Shown here: piece after piece, positions 1 through 8,648 of the stretch
How the letters are laid out: each line of letters opens with the position of its first letter
How positions within the stretch are numbered: position 1 is the stretch's first letter
Source: JBILXY01 sp044378055
Lineage (GTDB): Bacteria > Patescibacteriota > JACMRA01
Length of the DNA: 64,000 nucleotides
Direction: 5' to 3'
Assembly (NCBI GenBank): GCA_044378055.1
Contig: JBILXY010000006.1
Span: 1 to 64,000 of the forward strand
Notes under the pieces: generated by a model
What the model saw: the letters and a program-made list of their open reading frames with translations, nothing else
What the model was told of the DNA's origin: nothing
The model's database searches: none
Position numbers and translations under genes: made by a program

Positions 1-111
1 TTGTCCTTTTTTGGATTGTAGAAAAGATTTTAATTTTGGATTATTTGATTTCTCTAATTTTACATTCTCAGTTTTTAATTTTGAATTATTGTTTTGACCT
101 TTGTTAGACAT
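1..111 (-). CDS. Partial CDS, N-terminus only, runs off the left edge
   Basis: An ATG at 111 opens a reading frame of 37 codons on the minus strand with no stop before the window edge. The peptide begins MSNKGQNNNSKLK and is rich in Lys, Asn and Ser, so it looks like a flexible basic N-terminus. I recognise no family. No clear promoter is visible upstream, where a cluster of hairpins lies instead. The frame could be spurious. Confidence 0.35.
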   Translation of the reverse strand, partial: MSNKGQNNNSKLKTENVKLEKSNNPKLKSFLQSKKGQ

Positions 112-126
112 ATTTGTTTTTGTTTT

Positions 127-237
127 GGAGATGCATCTCCTTTTGTTTTGTGGGAGATCTATTGGTGATCTTATGGCGAGACAGGCTCGCAGCTACTACC
201 CCGAAACCTAACGGTTTCACCCCTTACCAGGGGTACG
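127..237. repeat. Cluster of short intergenic hairpins
   Basis: The 112-297 gap holds several inverted repeats in series: GGAGATGCATCTCC at 127-140, the GTAG-tagged element at 173-196, GAAACC/GGTTTC at 203-208 and 213-218, and CCCC/GGGG at 220-223 and 230-233 followed by TACG. These are GC-rich islands in AT-rich DNA. A plus-strand frame over this stretch looks fortuitous, so I call no gene here. Confidence 0.6.
173..196 (-). repeat. REP-like GTAG-tagged palindrome
   Basis: GCGAG (176-180) and CTCGC (186-190) form a stem around ACAGG. AGCTAC at 191-196 is the complement of a GTAG tag, so the element points left. Near-copies with the same stem lie at 32725-32749 and 46611-46634. Confidence 0.6.
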
Positions 238-297
238 ATTTACATTTAAATTTTCAGACAGAAAGATATATTTCCTGCTTATGTGTTGTAGTATATT

Positions 298-756
298 TTA
301 TTGTTTGTTTTTGGGCAAAAGATTTAGACTGGATATTGGTGTTTTAATTCTTTCTTCCCAGTACTTAAATACTATAAATACCGAGCTAAGTCCTCCGATG
401 AAATAAAATAGTCTTAATAACCATAAATATTCGTGATTAATATTCTCTCTAAACACAATTCCGTATGGGTGCCAATCTCTTCCAAGATATTGCTGAGCAA
501 GAAAGTTTTGGGGAATTTGAATTACACAGCCACCGCTAAAACCTTGGGAGGATAATACAAGTCCAGCAAAAATTACTAAATAAAATTTTAACCAGCTAAA
601 AAATTGATCGAATTCATTTTCAAAGCATTGTTTCTTAGGTAAAAATAATTCTAAGGAAACAAAAATACCCAAAGTAACTGGGAAAGCCCAAATAATCGGC
701 GTATGAAGTCTGTCTATAAAATTATTAATTTCAATAACTTTTTCAGCATTTAACAT
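298..756 (-). CDS. Small polytopic membrane protein, unknown
   Basis: The product is 152 residues with about three hydrophobic segments (roughly residues 18-36, 51-69 and 108-128) separated by short polar stretches. A Gly-Gly-Cys lies just after the second segment. I do not recognise the family. A possible promoter lies just upstream on the minus strand: TTGACT, 17 bases, then a poor -10, TTCATT, six bases before the ATG. That spacing would give a nearly leaderless mRNA, in line with many other genes here. Confidence 0.7.
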   Translation of the reverse strand: MLNAEKVIEINNFIDRLHTPIIWAFPVTLGIFVSLELFLPKKQCFENEFDQFFSWLKFYLVIFAGLVLSSQGFSGGCVIQIPQNFLAQQYLGRDWHPYGIVFRENINHEYLWLLRLFYFIGGLSSVFIVFKYWEERIKTPISSLNLLPKNKQ

Positions 757-806
757 AGATTAAATGAAGCAATATAATGCATTAAAGTCAATCTTTAGGA
801 ATTAAC

Positions 807-2234
807 CTAAAAACCTTTCCCAGAAACTAAGTTACCAACATCTCTGAAGGCTATTAAAACCCCTAATCCTAATAAAAATAAGAAAGTAAAGCTGATTACA
901 ACACCTTCCAATTGCTTGTTCCTTTTTCCTAATATTTTATTTAAGGTAATAATTACCCATCTACCACCGTCTAGAGCTGGAAGCGGCAAAAGATTGAAAG
1001 CTGCTAAGGCAACTGAAATTACCGCCATAATATTTAGAATACCACCAAAACCTTGTAAATTAAATATCTGAGAACTAACCGAACTAATCGCAACAGGGCC
1101 ACCAACATATTCCAAAGCTGATCTGTCTGCGGTGTTAGGCAACAAGGCTACAAAAACATCGCCAAGAACTTTGAAGTTTAGAACGAATAGATTTTTTGTG
1201 CTATCAAATGCCATTCCTGCAGCACTAAACACATTGTTAACTTTAAACTGAACAACATAACCAAAACCATCGCTTTGCACACCAAATCTTGCTTGACCTT
1301 CAGAATTAGCTAATTCAACTTTTTCAGTTTTTGTCTCCCCAGTTGCTTTAGAGCGATATACAACTTCTACAGGAGCATCTTTTTTAGACTGCACCATATT
1401 TCTAAATTCATCAAAAGAGTTTAGATTACTTAAACTATTACCACCAAAACTAATTAATTCATCTCCTGGTCTAATTCCAGCTTTGTAAGCAGGACCATCC
1501 TTTTGCAAGCGGAAAATTGTTACATTTTCAGATTTTGAAGTAATTGTTGCGTTTTGTTCAATTTCCTTAATTTTATCTGGCAAAACTGTAGAAGGCGGTG
1601 TAGAAATAACCCCAAACAACAAGAAAAATAGAATATAAGCGGTCAACAAATTAAAAGTTACTCCCCCGAGTAAAACCAAAGTTTGCTGCCACCAAGCCTT
1701 ATTCATAAAAGCTTCTTTAGATTCAAGTTTTGTATCAAATTCCCAATCAATAAGAGTTTCTAATTGTTTAAGCATTTTTTCGAATCTCTCCTTGTTATCC
1801 TCAACTTTATCCATTTCTTTCTTGCTAGACTGAGACTTTTCGAAAGTCTGCCAATTTTCGTCGTATTCTAGATTATTATCTTGAAGGAAAAATTCTAATT
1901 CTTGGTTGGCAATAATTTCCTGAAATCTATCTTTTACATATTGCTTTCTAGCTTCTTCAGGATTGGTTTTAAAAGTTTCTTTGGCTTCATCAATAGCATC
2001 GTGATCTCCGTAAATTCTGGCGAATCCTCCTAATAAAACCCAGTTTACTGACCAAACAATTCCCTTCCATTTTTTATGCCAAATTCTTGGCGGAATTCCA
2101 ATACCATATTCAACAACCTTAATGCCATTCAATCTGGCAATTATTAAGTGGCCAAATTCATGAATTGCCACCAAAGGCAATAAAATTACCACAAACCAAA
2201 ACACTAAACTGAGAATTTGAACTATTATATCCAT
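807..2234 (-). CDS. rseP: Site-2 (M50) intramembrane metalloprotease, RseP/RasP type
   Basis: This is a membrane-embedded zinc protease that cuts substrates within the membrane, typically anti-sigma factors or signal peptides. HEFGH near the N-terminus supplies the zinc ligands and catalytic Glu. A PDZ-like domain is seen around AGIRPGDELISFGG, and LLPLPALDGGR near the C-terminus is the second active-site motif. A charged, coiled-coil-like insertion of about 100 residues separates the first membrane helix from the next, longer than in the E. coli protein. I chose the ATG at 2234 because it starts directly before the first transmembrane helix; a GTG at 2261 in the same frame would put polar residues first. 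The gene is divergent from 2317-2628. Confidence 0.9.
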   Translation of the reverse strand: MDIIVQILSLVFWFVVILLPLVAIHEFGHLIIARLNGIKVVEYGIGIPPRIWHKKWKGIVWSVNWVLLGGFARIYGDHDAIDEAKETFKTNPEEARKQYVKDRFQEIIANQELEFFLQDNNLEYDENWQTFEKSQSSKKEMDKVEDNKERFEKMLKQLETLIDWEFDTKLESKEAFMNKAWWQQTLVLLGGVTFNLLTAYILFFLLFGVISTPPSTVLPDKIKEIEQNATITSKSENVTIFRLQKDGPAYKAGIRPGDELISFGGNSLSNLNSFDEFRNMVQSKKDAPVEVVYRSKATGETKTEKVELANSEGQARFGVQSDGFGYVVQFKVNNVFSAAGMAFDSTKNLFVLNFKVLGDVFVALLPNTADRSALEYVGGPVAISSVSSQIFNLQGFGGILNIMAVISVALAAFNLLPLPALDGGRWVIITLNKILGKRNKQLEGVVISFTFLFLLGLGVLIAFRDVGNLVSGKGF

Positions 2235-2271
2235 AAAAATATTTACTTTATGAAACCTCACCCCTAGCCTC

Positions 2272-2300
2272 TTGTCAAGAAATTTTCCTTGGCCTAAAAT
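2272..2300 (+). promoter_or_regulatory. Promoter of 2317-2628; -35 overlaps a minus-strand TTGACA
   Basis: TTGTCA at 2272-2277, a 17-base spacer and TAAAAT at 2295-2300 face right. The complementary strand of the same bases reads TTGACA (2278 to 2273) and faces the M50 protease gene, though a good minus-strand -10 is not obvious. The predicted transcript would start about ten bases before the ATG at 2317. Confidence 0.6.
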
Positions 2301-2316
2301 TAAACAAATTCTATAA

Positions 2317-2628
2317 ATGTACTTTACTTGGTTTAACTTTGCTTTAGGTGGAATGGGTGTAGCTTTTGGAGTATGGGTTACTATATACGCTTATCATATT
2401 AATCACCAAATTTGGTACTTCAGTTGGGCTGAACGAAAATTAGGCCCAGGTATGGGAACTATAGCCTATAGATGGGTTGGTGTTGTTCTAGCTATTTTCT
2501 TCTTTTTGGTGATGATTGGGCAAATTAATTTAACAGGTGCTGGCGGTGTTCAACCTGGCTCAAACAGAATAAATACAACTACTAATCCAGGAATTCCAAG
2601 CGGAAGCGGTGTTCAAATAGCCCCCTAA
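2317..2628 (+). CDS. Small membrane protein with two transmembrane segments, unknown
   Basis: The product has 103 residues: a hydrophobic segment at about 8-26, a loop with aromatic and charged residues, a second hydrophobic segment at about 50-68, and a Gly/Thr/Pro-rich tail ending in IAP. The tail is probably extracytoplasmic. I do not recognise the family. A canonical promoter ends 16 bases upstream, and no Shine-Dalgarno is visible. Confidence 0.65.
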   Translation: MYFTWFNFALGGMGVAFGVWVTIYAYHINHQIWYFSWAERKLGPGMGTIAYRWVGVVLAIFFFLVMIGQINLTGAGGVQPGSNRINTTTNPGIPSGSGVQIAP

Positions 2629-2665
2629 AATTGTGTCGAGCTATTAATATAATTTGATCGCAGTG

Positions 2666-4228
2666 TTAGGTTAAATTCTTAACTAACTCAACCCACCAGT
2701 CTGCTCTGTGCCCAGCATTTTTAAATTCATCAAAAGATGAGCCTGAAGGAGAAAGAACAATATGCAAAGATAGTTCATTTAAGCTAAGCAATTCTTCTAA
2801 AACATCATTCTGATCACTTTGTTCTAGTTCAAATAAATAATTCTCTATCCATTTTGAAAATTTTTCAGCCATAAAGGCCAAGCTTTTTAATTCAGATTCT
2901 ACCGTATCTTTCAATTTAACTAATGGGAAATTTTGCTTAGTTCCTACTGTTTCATAAAGTTCGGAAAGTGTTCTTTTGCCTACACTTCCACAATATTCAA
3001 CACTGTATAATTCAGAATGAATTTGCTTTTCAAGTATTGCATCTACCAAAGCCTTCAAACCCGAACCTTTATCAACACCAGCCAGCCAAAGCCACAAAAA
3101 ATGACCAAAAGTTGAAGGCACAGATTTAATTGCCGCCACTACTGCATCAGGTTCGGTTGCATAACCATCGTCTATCCAAACTAAATTCAAAGTTTTATCT
3201 AGGTTTCTAATTTTGATTTTTAACTTATCCTGTCTAATTAACTCGAACCTATGTGGTAAACCCTGAAAATTAGGTAAATTCTGGAGTATTTTAGATTGAT
3301 TATTTTCAACCCAATTTAAAACCTTATCGACCGAGTTGTTATCTTTATTCTGGACATGAGCCACAATCGCCAAGGCTTCGCCTAAATTCATTAGGTTATG
3401 TTCACCAGGAAGATGAAAATTTAATTTACTTGTAACCTGCCTTGCACTTTCTTCAGAAAATAGTAAAATATTATCATTTTTTAACTTACTTTTACCAACA
3501 ATTTGTTGATTTGCCACTAAATAATTTTCCCCATGAAGAAAAATCTGATCCTTTGCCAGCCAATATTCAGGCACATTATTGTGTTGATCTTGATGATCAA
3601 TGTGATAATTGGTGATTATAGATCTTGCTGGGGATAATTTAGCAAAACCAATATCTTGAAGCTGGAATGAAGAAAGTTCAATAACCCAATAATCTTCTGG
3701 TTTGGCAGTATAATCTAAATCTTGCCAAAATGAATATGGAGAAATTCCTGTTGTGTTACCACAATATTCCACATTTAGGTTCAAAATATTTTTAATTAAA
3801 AATGCTGTTAAACTTGAAGTTGTGCTTTTCCCTTTTGTTCCAGTTATTCCAATAATTTTATCTTTAAACTTTTCAAGGAAGAAAATCATCCCAGATGTAA
3901 CTGCAAAGTCACCTTTCTTTTTTCGAAATTCTTGAAATTCTTGTTTTAAACTATAAATACCCGGAGCTTTAAATACCCATTCTAACTGACTATCCATCAA
4001 GCAATCTAAGTAAGAATCACCAAAATAGAAATTAGATTTGTCTAATTTGGAAATCAAATTACTATCCAGGACTATGTCCAAATTTTTGTCTGCTAAAATA
4101 ATTTTATCTGGATTAAAATGCACTACATTCAAAAGCCATTCTAAAAACTGTTGATTCTCTTTACCAAAACCAATTATGGCAATTTTCCTATTACTTTGAT
4201 TCAGTTGAATTAGCTGGTTTAAGTACAT
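2666..4228 (-). CDS. murD: UDP-N-acetylmuramoylalanine--D-glutamate ligase
   Basis: MurD adds D-glutamate to UDP-MurNAc-L-Ala in the cytoplasm during peptidoglycan synthesis. The N-terminal Rossmann motif is AIIGFGKENQ. The ATP-binding loop GITGTKGKSTTSS is at about residue 130, followed by the Mur ligase motifs ELSSFQL and NYHIDHQDQH. At 520 residues it is longer than the usual 440-450, mainly through inserts in the central and C-terminal domains. Its ATG lies 38 bases inside the upstream pth gene, so the two are probably translated from one transcript. The presence of murD means this organism makes its own peptidoglycan. Confidence 0.9.
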   Translation of the reverse strand: MYLNQLIQLNQSNRKIAIIGFGKENQQFLEWLLNVVHFNPDKIILADKNLDIVLDSNLISKLDKSNFYFGDSYLDCLMDSQLEWVFKAPGIYSLKQEFQEFRKKKGDFAVTSGMIFFLEKFKDKIIGITGTKGKSTTSSLTAFLIKNILNLNVEYCGNTTGISPYSFWQDLDYTAKPEDYWVIELSSFQLQDIGFAKLSPARSIITNYHIDHQDQHNNVPEYWLAKDQIFLHGENYLVANQQIVGKSKLKNDNILLFSEESARQVTSKLNFHLPGEHNLMNLGEALAIVAHVQNKDNNSVDKVLNWVENNQSKILQNLPNFQGLPHRFELIRQDKLKIKIRNLDKTLNLVWIDDGYATEPDAVVAAIKSVPSTFGHFLWLWLAGVDKGSGLKALVDAILEKQIHSELYSVEYCGSVGKRTLSELYETVGTKQNFPLVKLKDTVESELKSLAFMAEKFSKWIENYLFELEQSDQNDVLEELLSLNELSLHIVLSPSGSSFDEFKNAGHRADWWVELVKNLT

Positions 4229-4799
4229 ATTTTGAATTAATTATTTGCTGTAATTCAACCAAGTTAGATAAATTATTTTTTTGCAAGCCTTCTTTTAATA
4301 ATTTAGTAAACTCAGTAACTTGTACATTTTCAGCTGAATCGATGTTAGTTAGCACAAAGGTTTCACTTTTAAGTTTATTACCGATTGGTCTGATCCCAAT
4401 TTTTAACCTCCAAAGCTGAGTTAATTCGATATTTAGAGATACTAAAAATTTATGTATATCCAAAATACCTCTGTGCCCAGCCGAGCCTCCATTATTTACT
4501 AACTTAGCCTGGCCGATGTTTTGGTCACTATCGTCTTGAATAACTAATAATTGCAGGTTTTCTGCAGGAATTTTATAATACGAAATTAACTTTTGCAAAT
4601 CTTTTCCAGAATTATTCATATATCCAGAAGATTTAAACAAAACAACTTCAGCATTGTATTTTATCATCATTCCAGATTGTGAATTTTGCCAGGAAAGACC
4701 CAATTCATCAGCTAATTTATCTAAAATAAGCCAGCCAATATTATGTTTTGTGTTCTTGTATTCCAAACCTGGATTACCTAGTCCAAATATTATAATCAC
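4191..4799 (-). CDS. pth: Peptidyl-tRNA hydrolase
   Basis: Pth releases peptides from prematurely dissociated peptidyl-tRNA. The N-terminus IIIFGLGNPGLEYKNTKHNIG contains the catalytic His of the KHNIG motif, and QDDSD plus GGSAGHRGILDI are the other hallmark motifs. The length is 202 residues, slightly above average. The start is GTG at 4799: upstream on the same strand lie TTGACC, 17 bases, TTTTGT and then six bases, fitting a leaderless GTG. It overlaps murD by 38 bases. Confidence 0.92.
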   Translation of the reverse strand: MIIIFGLGNPGLEYKNTKHNIGWLILDKLADELGLSWQNSQSGMMIKYNAEVVLFKSSGYMNNSGKDLQKLISYYKIPAENLQLLVIQDDSDQNIGQAKLVNNGGSAGHRGILDIHKFLVSLNIELTQLWRLKIGIRPIGNKLKSETFVLTNIDSAENVQVTEFTKLLKEGLQKNNLSNLVELQQIINSKYVLKPANSTESK

Positions 4800-4839
4800 C
4801 TTGTCACAAAACTAATTTTCGCTAAGTTGGTCAAATTTC

Positions 4840-5955
4840 CTAGTTACCAGAAGGAGTAGGGTTTGTGTTAGTGGTAGGAGCAGGAGATGTGGTGTTAGGA
4901 GTTGGAGTTGTTGTTCCGGAATTTGGAGTGGTAGTTGTTGAAGTAGCAGGACCACAAGCAGCACTTACAACGCCCTTTGAAGCAATATCAGTTGGGGTTG
5001 CTGCGCCAGTTGTTAAAGTTGTTTTAGTTTTTTCTTTAAGTGGTCTTAAACCGATTTGTGTTGAAATTTCAGCCAATCTAGTTTGGTTCATCTTAGGTGT
5101 TTCATTAACATTAGGATCGAAACAACCAACAATTTCAGCTCCATCTTTATAGGTATCAGTATCAGTATCTGCTTTTAAAGGATCAGAATTATATACGAAT
5201 ACTTCATCACCATCAGAAATTCCATCATTATCGGTATCTGCATTTTGTGGATCGGTTTGAAAGTTATATTCTTCAATAACAGACAAACCATCATTGTCTG
5301 AATCAGCAGAATCACCACAAACATTGGCAACAATACAGTTTCCGTCAGCATCAATCACCGCTGCTGTGAATTTTTGTTTCAACCAAGCAGAAGGAGTTTT
5401 AGACTCGTTGAATACTCTTGCCTTTGTAGCTGGTGTATTAGGGCCTCCAGTTAAGCTAGTATTTATAGTTGGTGTAGCAGGTTTTGTATCTGTTTTAGCA
5501 GGTGTGTTGTTTGTTTGTGATGTATTATTAGTTGGAGTTGGTGTTGAAGTAGATGCTCCGGTAAAGAAATTTAAATAAATTAATACTCCTGCAGCAATTA
5601 CAAGAAGCACTAAAACGCCAATAGCACCATAAAGTACCATTTTATTTCCGCTTTTCTTCTCTTCAAAAACCTCGCTAGATGAAATAGTTTCAGGTTGTTG
5701 AGTATAATCTCCATAAGTTTGCTGAGCTGGATCAGTATAACCTGGTGCTGTCTGAGTATAATCAGCATAAGAATTTTGGTACGCACCCTGACCAGGAGCA
5801 GAATAAGGAGCCTCAGGAGTTTGTAAACCGGTATAATCTAAAGGGGCAGCTGGCGTTGATGCTATGTTAGGATCATAGAAATTTGGGTTTAACTCTGTTG
5901 GTTGAGGCTGTAATTGTGGCTGACTTGGTACTTGGTTTAGTTCTTCGTTTGGCAT
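4840..5955 (-). CDS. Single-pass surface protein with thrombospondin type 3-like Ca-binding repeats
   Basis: The protein has 371 residues. About 105 Pro/Gln/Tyr-rich N-terminal residues precede one transmembrane helix (about 107-130). After a Thr/Pro-rich linker come acidic repeats of the form D-x-D-x-D-G at about 215-270, for example DSDNDGLS and DTDNDGISDGDE, which match thrombospondin type 3/EF-like calcium loops. The last 60 residues are a low-complexity Thr/Pro/Asn tail. The topology suggests a cytoplasmic Pro/Gln-rich head with a calcium-binding outer domain. Such proteins are common in CPR genomes; the function is unknown. It is transcribed divergently from the TraC-like gene through a shared -35. 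Confidence 0.75.
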   Translation of the reverse strand: MPNEELNQVPSQPQLQPQPTELNPNFYDPNIASTPAAPLDYTGLQTPEAPYSAPGQGAYQNSYADYTQTAPGYTDPAQQTYGDYTQQPETISSSEVFEEKKSGNKMVLYGAIGVLVLLVIAAGVLIYLNFFTGASTSTPTPTNNTSQTNNTPAKTDTKPATPTINTSLTGGPNTPATKARVFNESKTPSAWLKQKFTAAVIDADGNCIVANVCGDSADSDNDGLSVIEEYNFQTDPQNADTDNDGISDGDEVFVYNSDPLKADTDTDTYKDGAEIVGCFDPNVNETPKMNQTRLAEISTQIGLRPLKEKTKTTLTTGAATPTDIASKGVVSAACGPATSTTTTPNSGTTTPTPNTTSPAPTTNTNPTPSGN

Positions 5956-5983
5956 AGCTTATTAATTATTGAATAATGATACA

Positions 5984-6034
5984 ATTTTAATTCACAATAA
6001 CTGCCTTGTCAAAAACTTACTTTAAGATTAGAAT
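5984..6034. promoter_or_regulatory. Back-to-back promoters sharing one -35 element
   Basis: Rightward: TTGTCA at 6006-6011, 17 bases, TAGAAT at 6029-6034, then ATG at 6043. Leftward: TTGACA on the minus strand (6012 to 6007), 17 bases, TAAAAT (5989 to 5984) toward the gene starting at 5955. The seven-base TTGTCAA serves as -35 on both strands, so two RNA polymerases could not bind at once and the genes may be expressed alternately. Confidence 0.7.
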
Positions 6035-6042
6035 AATATAGA

Positions 6043-6705
6043 ATGGCAACCGCTCAATCTACCAAAAGCTCTACTCTAGGATTTGTGGAAATTAGTGAAA
6101 TTAGAGACAGTACAATTATTCTTCGTGAAGGCCAAATGAGGGCTGTTTTAGCAGTGTCCTCGGCTAACTTTGCCTTAAAAAGCAATGAAGAAAAAGAAAT
6201 GATCATTGGAACTTTCCAGGGAGTTTTAAATTCTCTAGAATTTCCTATTCAAATTTTAGTACAAAGTAGAAAGCTTGATTTAAACCCATATATCGAGAAA
6301 CTAAAGCAACTTGAAGATAGCCAAACTAACGATTTGTTAAGGGCTAAAATGCAGGAATATATAGAATATATCAAGGAAATGCTTTCTACCATTAACATTA
6401 TGAATAAGGAATTTTATGTTATTGTTGGCTACGAACCTGTAAGTTTGAAAGAAGGTGTATTTGGAAGATTCTTCAGAGCTTTAAACCCTACCCGTATTAT
6501 TAAGCAAAAGCAGGAAGATTTCATTAGAAACAGAAAATTGCTAATGTCTAGAGCAGATAAAGTTGGCGGTACTTTTGCAGGTTTAGACTTGAAAGTGGAC
6601 TTATTAAACACAGAACAATTAATCGCTTTAATTTATAATTCATATAATCCAGACACCCTAGAATCAATTCGTCTTCGCGATGTATCAAGTATTGATGTAT
6701 CATAA
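6043..6705 (+). CDS. TraC-like domain protein of the VirB4/T4SS ATPase family, N-terminal part only
   Basis: The 220-residue protein resembles the TraC-like N-terminal domain of VirB4-type conjugation ATPases as it occurs stand-alone in CPR bacteria. The diagnostic core runs from VEISEIRD through RAVLAVSSANFALKS and ILVQSRKLDLNPYIE. No Walker A motif is present, so it is not an ATPase by itself and probably works with a separate VirB4 ATPase encoded elsewhere. It could belong to a type IV secretion, conjugation or pilus-like apparatus. It has a promoter whose -10 ends eight bases before the ATG, so the mRNA is probably leaderless. Confidence 0.75.
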   Translation: MATAQSTKSSTLGFVEISEIRDSTIILREGQMRAVLAVSSANFALKSNEEKEMIIGTFQGVLNSLEFPIQILVQSRKLDLNPYIEKLKQLEDSQTNDLLRAKMQEYIEYIKEMLSTINIMNKEFYVIVGYEPVSLKEGVFGRFFRALNPTRIIKQKQEDFIRNRKLLMSRADKVGGTFAGLDLKVDLLNTEQLIALIYNSYNPDTLESIRLRDVSSIDVS

Positions 6706-6760
6706 TTCTTTCTATCGACAATAGACTTTTTCGGTAATACAACTTTAATCGATTATTATT

Positions 6761-7480
6761 TTAAAGAGTGTATTTCTCTAAATATATTTTATCAGCACCT
6801 TTTTCTTCCAGAAGAAGTTTAACCGATTCCACCATGGCCGGATTTCCACATAGATAAAATTCAGGCTCAGTATAGTTTTTTACATCTTCCAAAATAGCAG
6901 AATTTACAAAACCACTTCTTGTATCTTTAACCCCTGATTCTGAACTTAAACAAACAATCAGTTTAATTTTCAAAAGTTCCTCTGCTGTAAAAAGTTTATC
7001 CACAAAAACATCTTGATTGGTTTTAGCACCAAAGTATATTGTAATTGAAGTGGAGTCGTGTTTTGCAAATAATTCTTTAATCATTGGTACGAACGGGGCA
7101 AGGCCGGTTCCAGTGCAAACAAATATCTTGTTTAAATTTGTATCTTGCTGCCTAAAACGCCCTGCTGGCCCTATTGCCTCTACTTCAGTGTTAATTGGTG
7201 AATCTTGCATTAATTTTGAACCAGGCCCAGCTTGCTTGGTATTTACTATAAAACTTATAAACTTAGTTCCGCTTTCTAAATTAAGTTCTTCTGAATTAAA
7301 ATAGCTAGATTTTGTGGCGACCTCGACAATTGAATATGAACGAAAGGTTTTATCTTCAACTTTAAAACTTAAAAACTGACCAGGAACATACTCAAATTCC
7401 CCTTTTGTTGAGAAAGTATTCAGAAAAACCTGACTAGAAATCTCCTGCTTGTTTACTAATTTTAAATTCATTTTAGGCAT
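6761..7480 (-). CDS. Ferredoxin-NADP reductase-like flavoprotein
   Basis: The 239-residue protein has the two-domain FNR fold. RSYSIVE (about residue 48) is the FAD-binding RxYS motif, GPAGRF is the second flavin motif, CTGTGLAPFVPMIKEL binds the nicotinamide nucleotide, and YLCGNPAMV lies near the C-terminus. No 2Fe-2S cluster motif is present, so the electron partner is a separate protein. It starts 27 bases after pyk and is probably cotranscribed with it. The second ATG at 7471 is an equally possible start. The exact substrate cannot be told. Confidence 0.82.
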   Translation of the reverse strand: MPKMNLKLVNKQEISSQVFLNTFSTKGEFEYVPGQFLSFKVEDKTFRSYSIVEVATKSSYFNSEELNLESGTKFISFIVNTKQAGPGSKLMQDSPINTEVEAIGPAGRFRQQDTNLNKIFVCTGTGLAPFVPMIKELFAKHDSTSITIYFGAKTNQDVFVDKLFTAEELLKIKLIVCLSSESGVKDTRSGFVNSAILEDVKNYTEPEFYLCGNPAMVESVKLLLEEKGADKIYLEKYTL

Positions 7481-7507
7481 AAGCAGTTTAAGAATTATTA
7501 TTCAAAA

Positions 7508-8578
7508 CTAAGCAACCCTGGTTAATTCCTTAATCGAATCTGCTTTTGTAATCATGTCGTGCATTAAATTCACGCACTGTATAGGAAACTGACCAGCAGC
7601 GCTTTCCCCAGAAAGCATTACATAATCTGCTTTATCAATTACTACTGCACGGTATAAATCGCTAGCTTCAGCTCTGGTTGGAACTGGACTGTCCATCATG
7701 GTTTCTAAAATTTGGGTAGCTACAATGAATGGTTTACCGGCTTTATTACACATTTGCTTTATTTTTTCTTGGTAAAATGGAACTGAAATATTGATCGGTT
7801 GGGTTTCCAAAGCTAAATCTCCCCTTGCAATCATAAGAATATCAGAAGCTTCAATTAGTTGACCTAACAATTCATCTTCAACTGCGGATGCCATTTCCAA
7901 TTTCATAACAATTTTTGGGAAATAGTCTTTAACACCAGCCTTATCAAGAATATTCTTCATAAAAGTGTTTAATTCATCTACTTGATTAAAAGCTTGAACG
8001 AAACTTGGGGCAACATATTCTGGCTTTAAAATTGGCAAAACTTCAGTTAACAAATCAATGTCTCTATCAACCAAAAAAGGAATATCAACATGGCTTCCAG
8101 GAAGATTAATTCCCTTATGAGTTTTTACTTTTCCACCAAAAATAACATCGCAAACAATGTGATCTTCATAAACTTCATCTACAATTAATTTAATTTTACC
8201 ATCATCAATAAGCACTGATTTACCTGGTTTAACAAACTTTTGAATTTTGAACATGCAAGGTAATGCAGTTAATGCAGCGCTTTCCTGCTTAAACCAAAAC
8301 TGTTCATTTTTAATTTTTTCTTCTTCGTAAATAATTACTTTGCTTCCTGTTTGTAGCTCTACTGGGGCTGCTAAATCCCCTACTAAAACCTTTGGTCCTG
8401 CAAGGTCTACCATTAGTTCTAAGCCGGCTTTTCTAGCCAAAAAACCTGTATCAATGTGCCAAGCTGCAACATTGTGTGAAAAGTTAAGTCTTCCAATACT
8501 AACTGAATGTTTCTTAAAGTAATCTAATATGTCAGAAGTTTGGCTTGATGGACCTAACGTTGTTATAATTTTTGTCAT
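7508..8578 (-). CDS. pyk: Pyruvate kinase, short form lacking the C-terminal domain
   Basis: It converts phosphoenolpyruvate and ADP to pyruvate and ATP. ITTLGPSS at the N-terminus, LNFSHN, MVDLAGPKV, IMIARGDLALE and VATQILETMMDSPVPTRAE are classic barrel motifs. MLSGESAAGQFPI closes the barrel, and the protein ends about 25 residues later. With 356 residues it lacks the roughly 110-residue C-terminal allosteric domain found in most bacterial enzymes (about 470 residues). The ending looks natural because the next gene follows 27 bases downstream. The promoter TTGTCA-17-TAAACT ends eight bases before the ATG. Confidence 0.92.
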   Translation of the reverse strand: MTKIITTLGPSSQTSDILDYFKKHSVSIGRLNFSHNVAAWHIDTGFLARKAGLELMVDLAGPKVLVGDLAAPVELQTGSKVIIYEEEKIKNEQFWFKQESAALTALPCMFKIQKFVKPGKSVLIDDGKIKLIVDEVYEDHIVCDVIFGGKVKTHKGINLPGSHVDIPFLVDRDIDLLTEVLPILKPEYVAPSFVQAFNQVDELNTFMKNILDKAGVKDYFPKIVMKLEMASAVEDELLGQLIEASDILMIARGDLALETQPINISVPFYQEKIKQMCNKAGKPFIVATQILETMMDSPVPTRAEASDLYRAVVIDKADYVMLSGESAAGQFPIQCVNLMHDMITKADSIKELTRVA

Positions 8579-8586
8579 GCCCTATC

Positions 8587-8615
8587 AGTTTAGCACACTC
8601 AATTTATCTTGACAA
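8587..8615 (-). promoter_or_regulatory. pyk promoter; -35 overlaps a plus-strand TTGACA
   Basis: On the minus strand TTGTCA (8615 to 8610), 17 bases and TAAACT (8592 to 8587) precede the pyk ATG at 8578. The same bases read TTGACA (8609-8614) on the plus strand and may serve the greA-rpsL operon, although a matching plus-strand -10 is poor. Confidence 0.6.
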
Positions 8616-8648
8616 GACTAGTTTCTTTTTCTTTGCTGAATAAAGCGG

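Noticed and set aside
114..347. Plus-strand ORF of 77 codons near the left edge
   Set aside because: It reads through hairpins and overlaps the end of a better gene on the other strand; no promoter or family match.
2666..2700. rRNA genes or a replication origin anywhere in the window
   Set aside because: No 16S, 23S or 5S stretches, no dnaA gene and no DnaA-box cluster were seen.
8589..8601. CIRCE operator half-site TTAGCAC-ACTC near the pyk start
   Set aside because: No inverted second half at the expected nine-base spacing; it overlaps the pyk -10 by chance.
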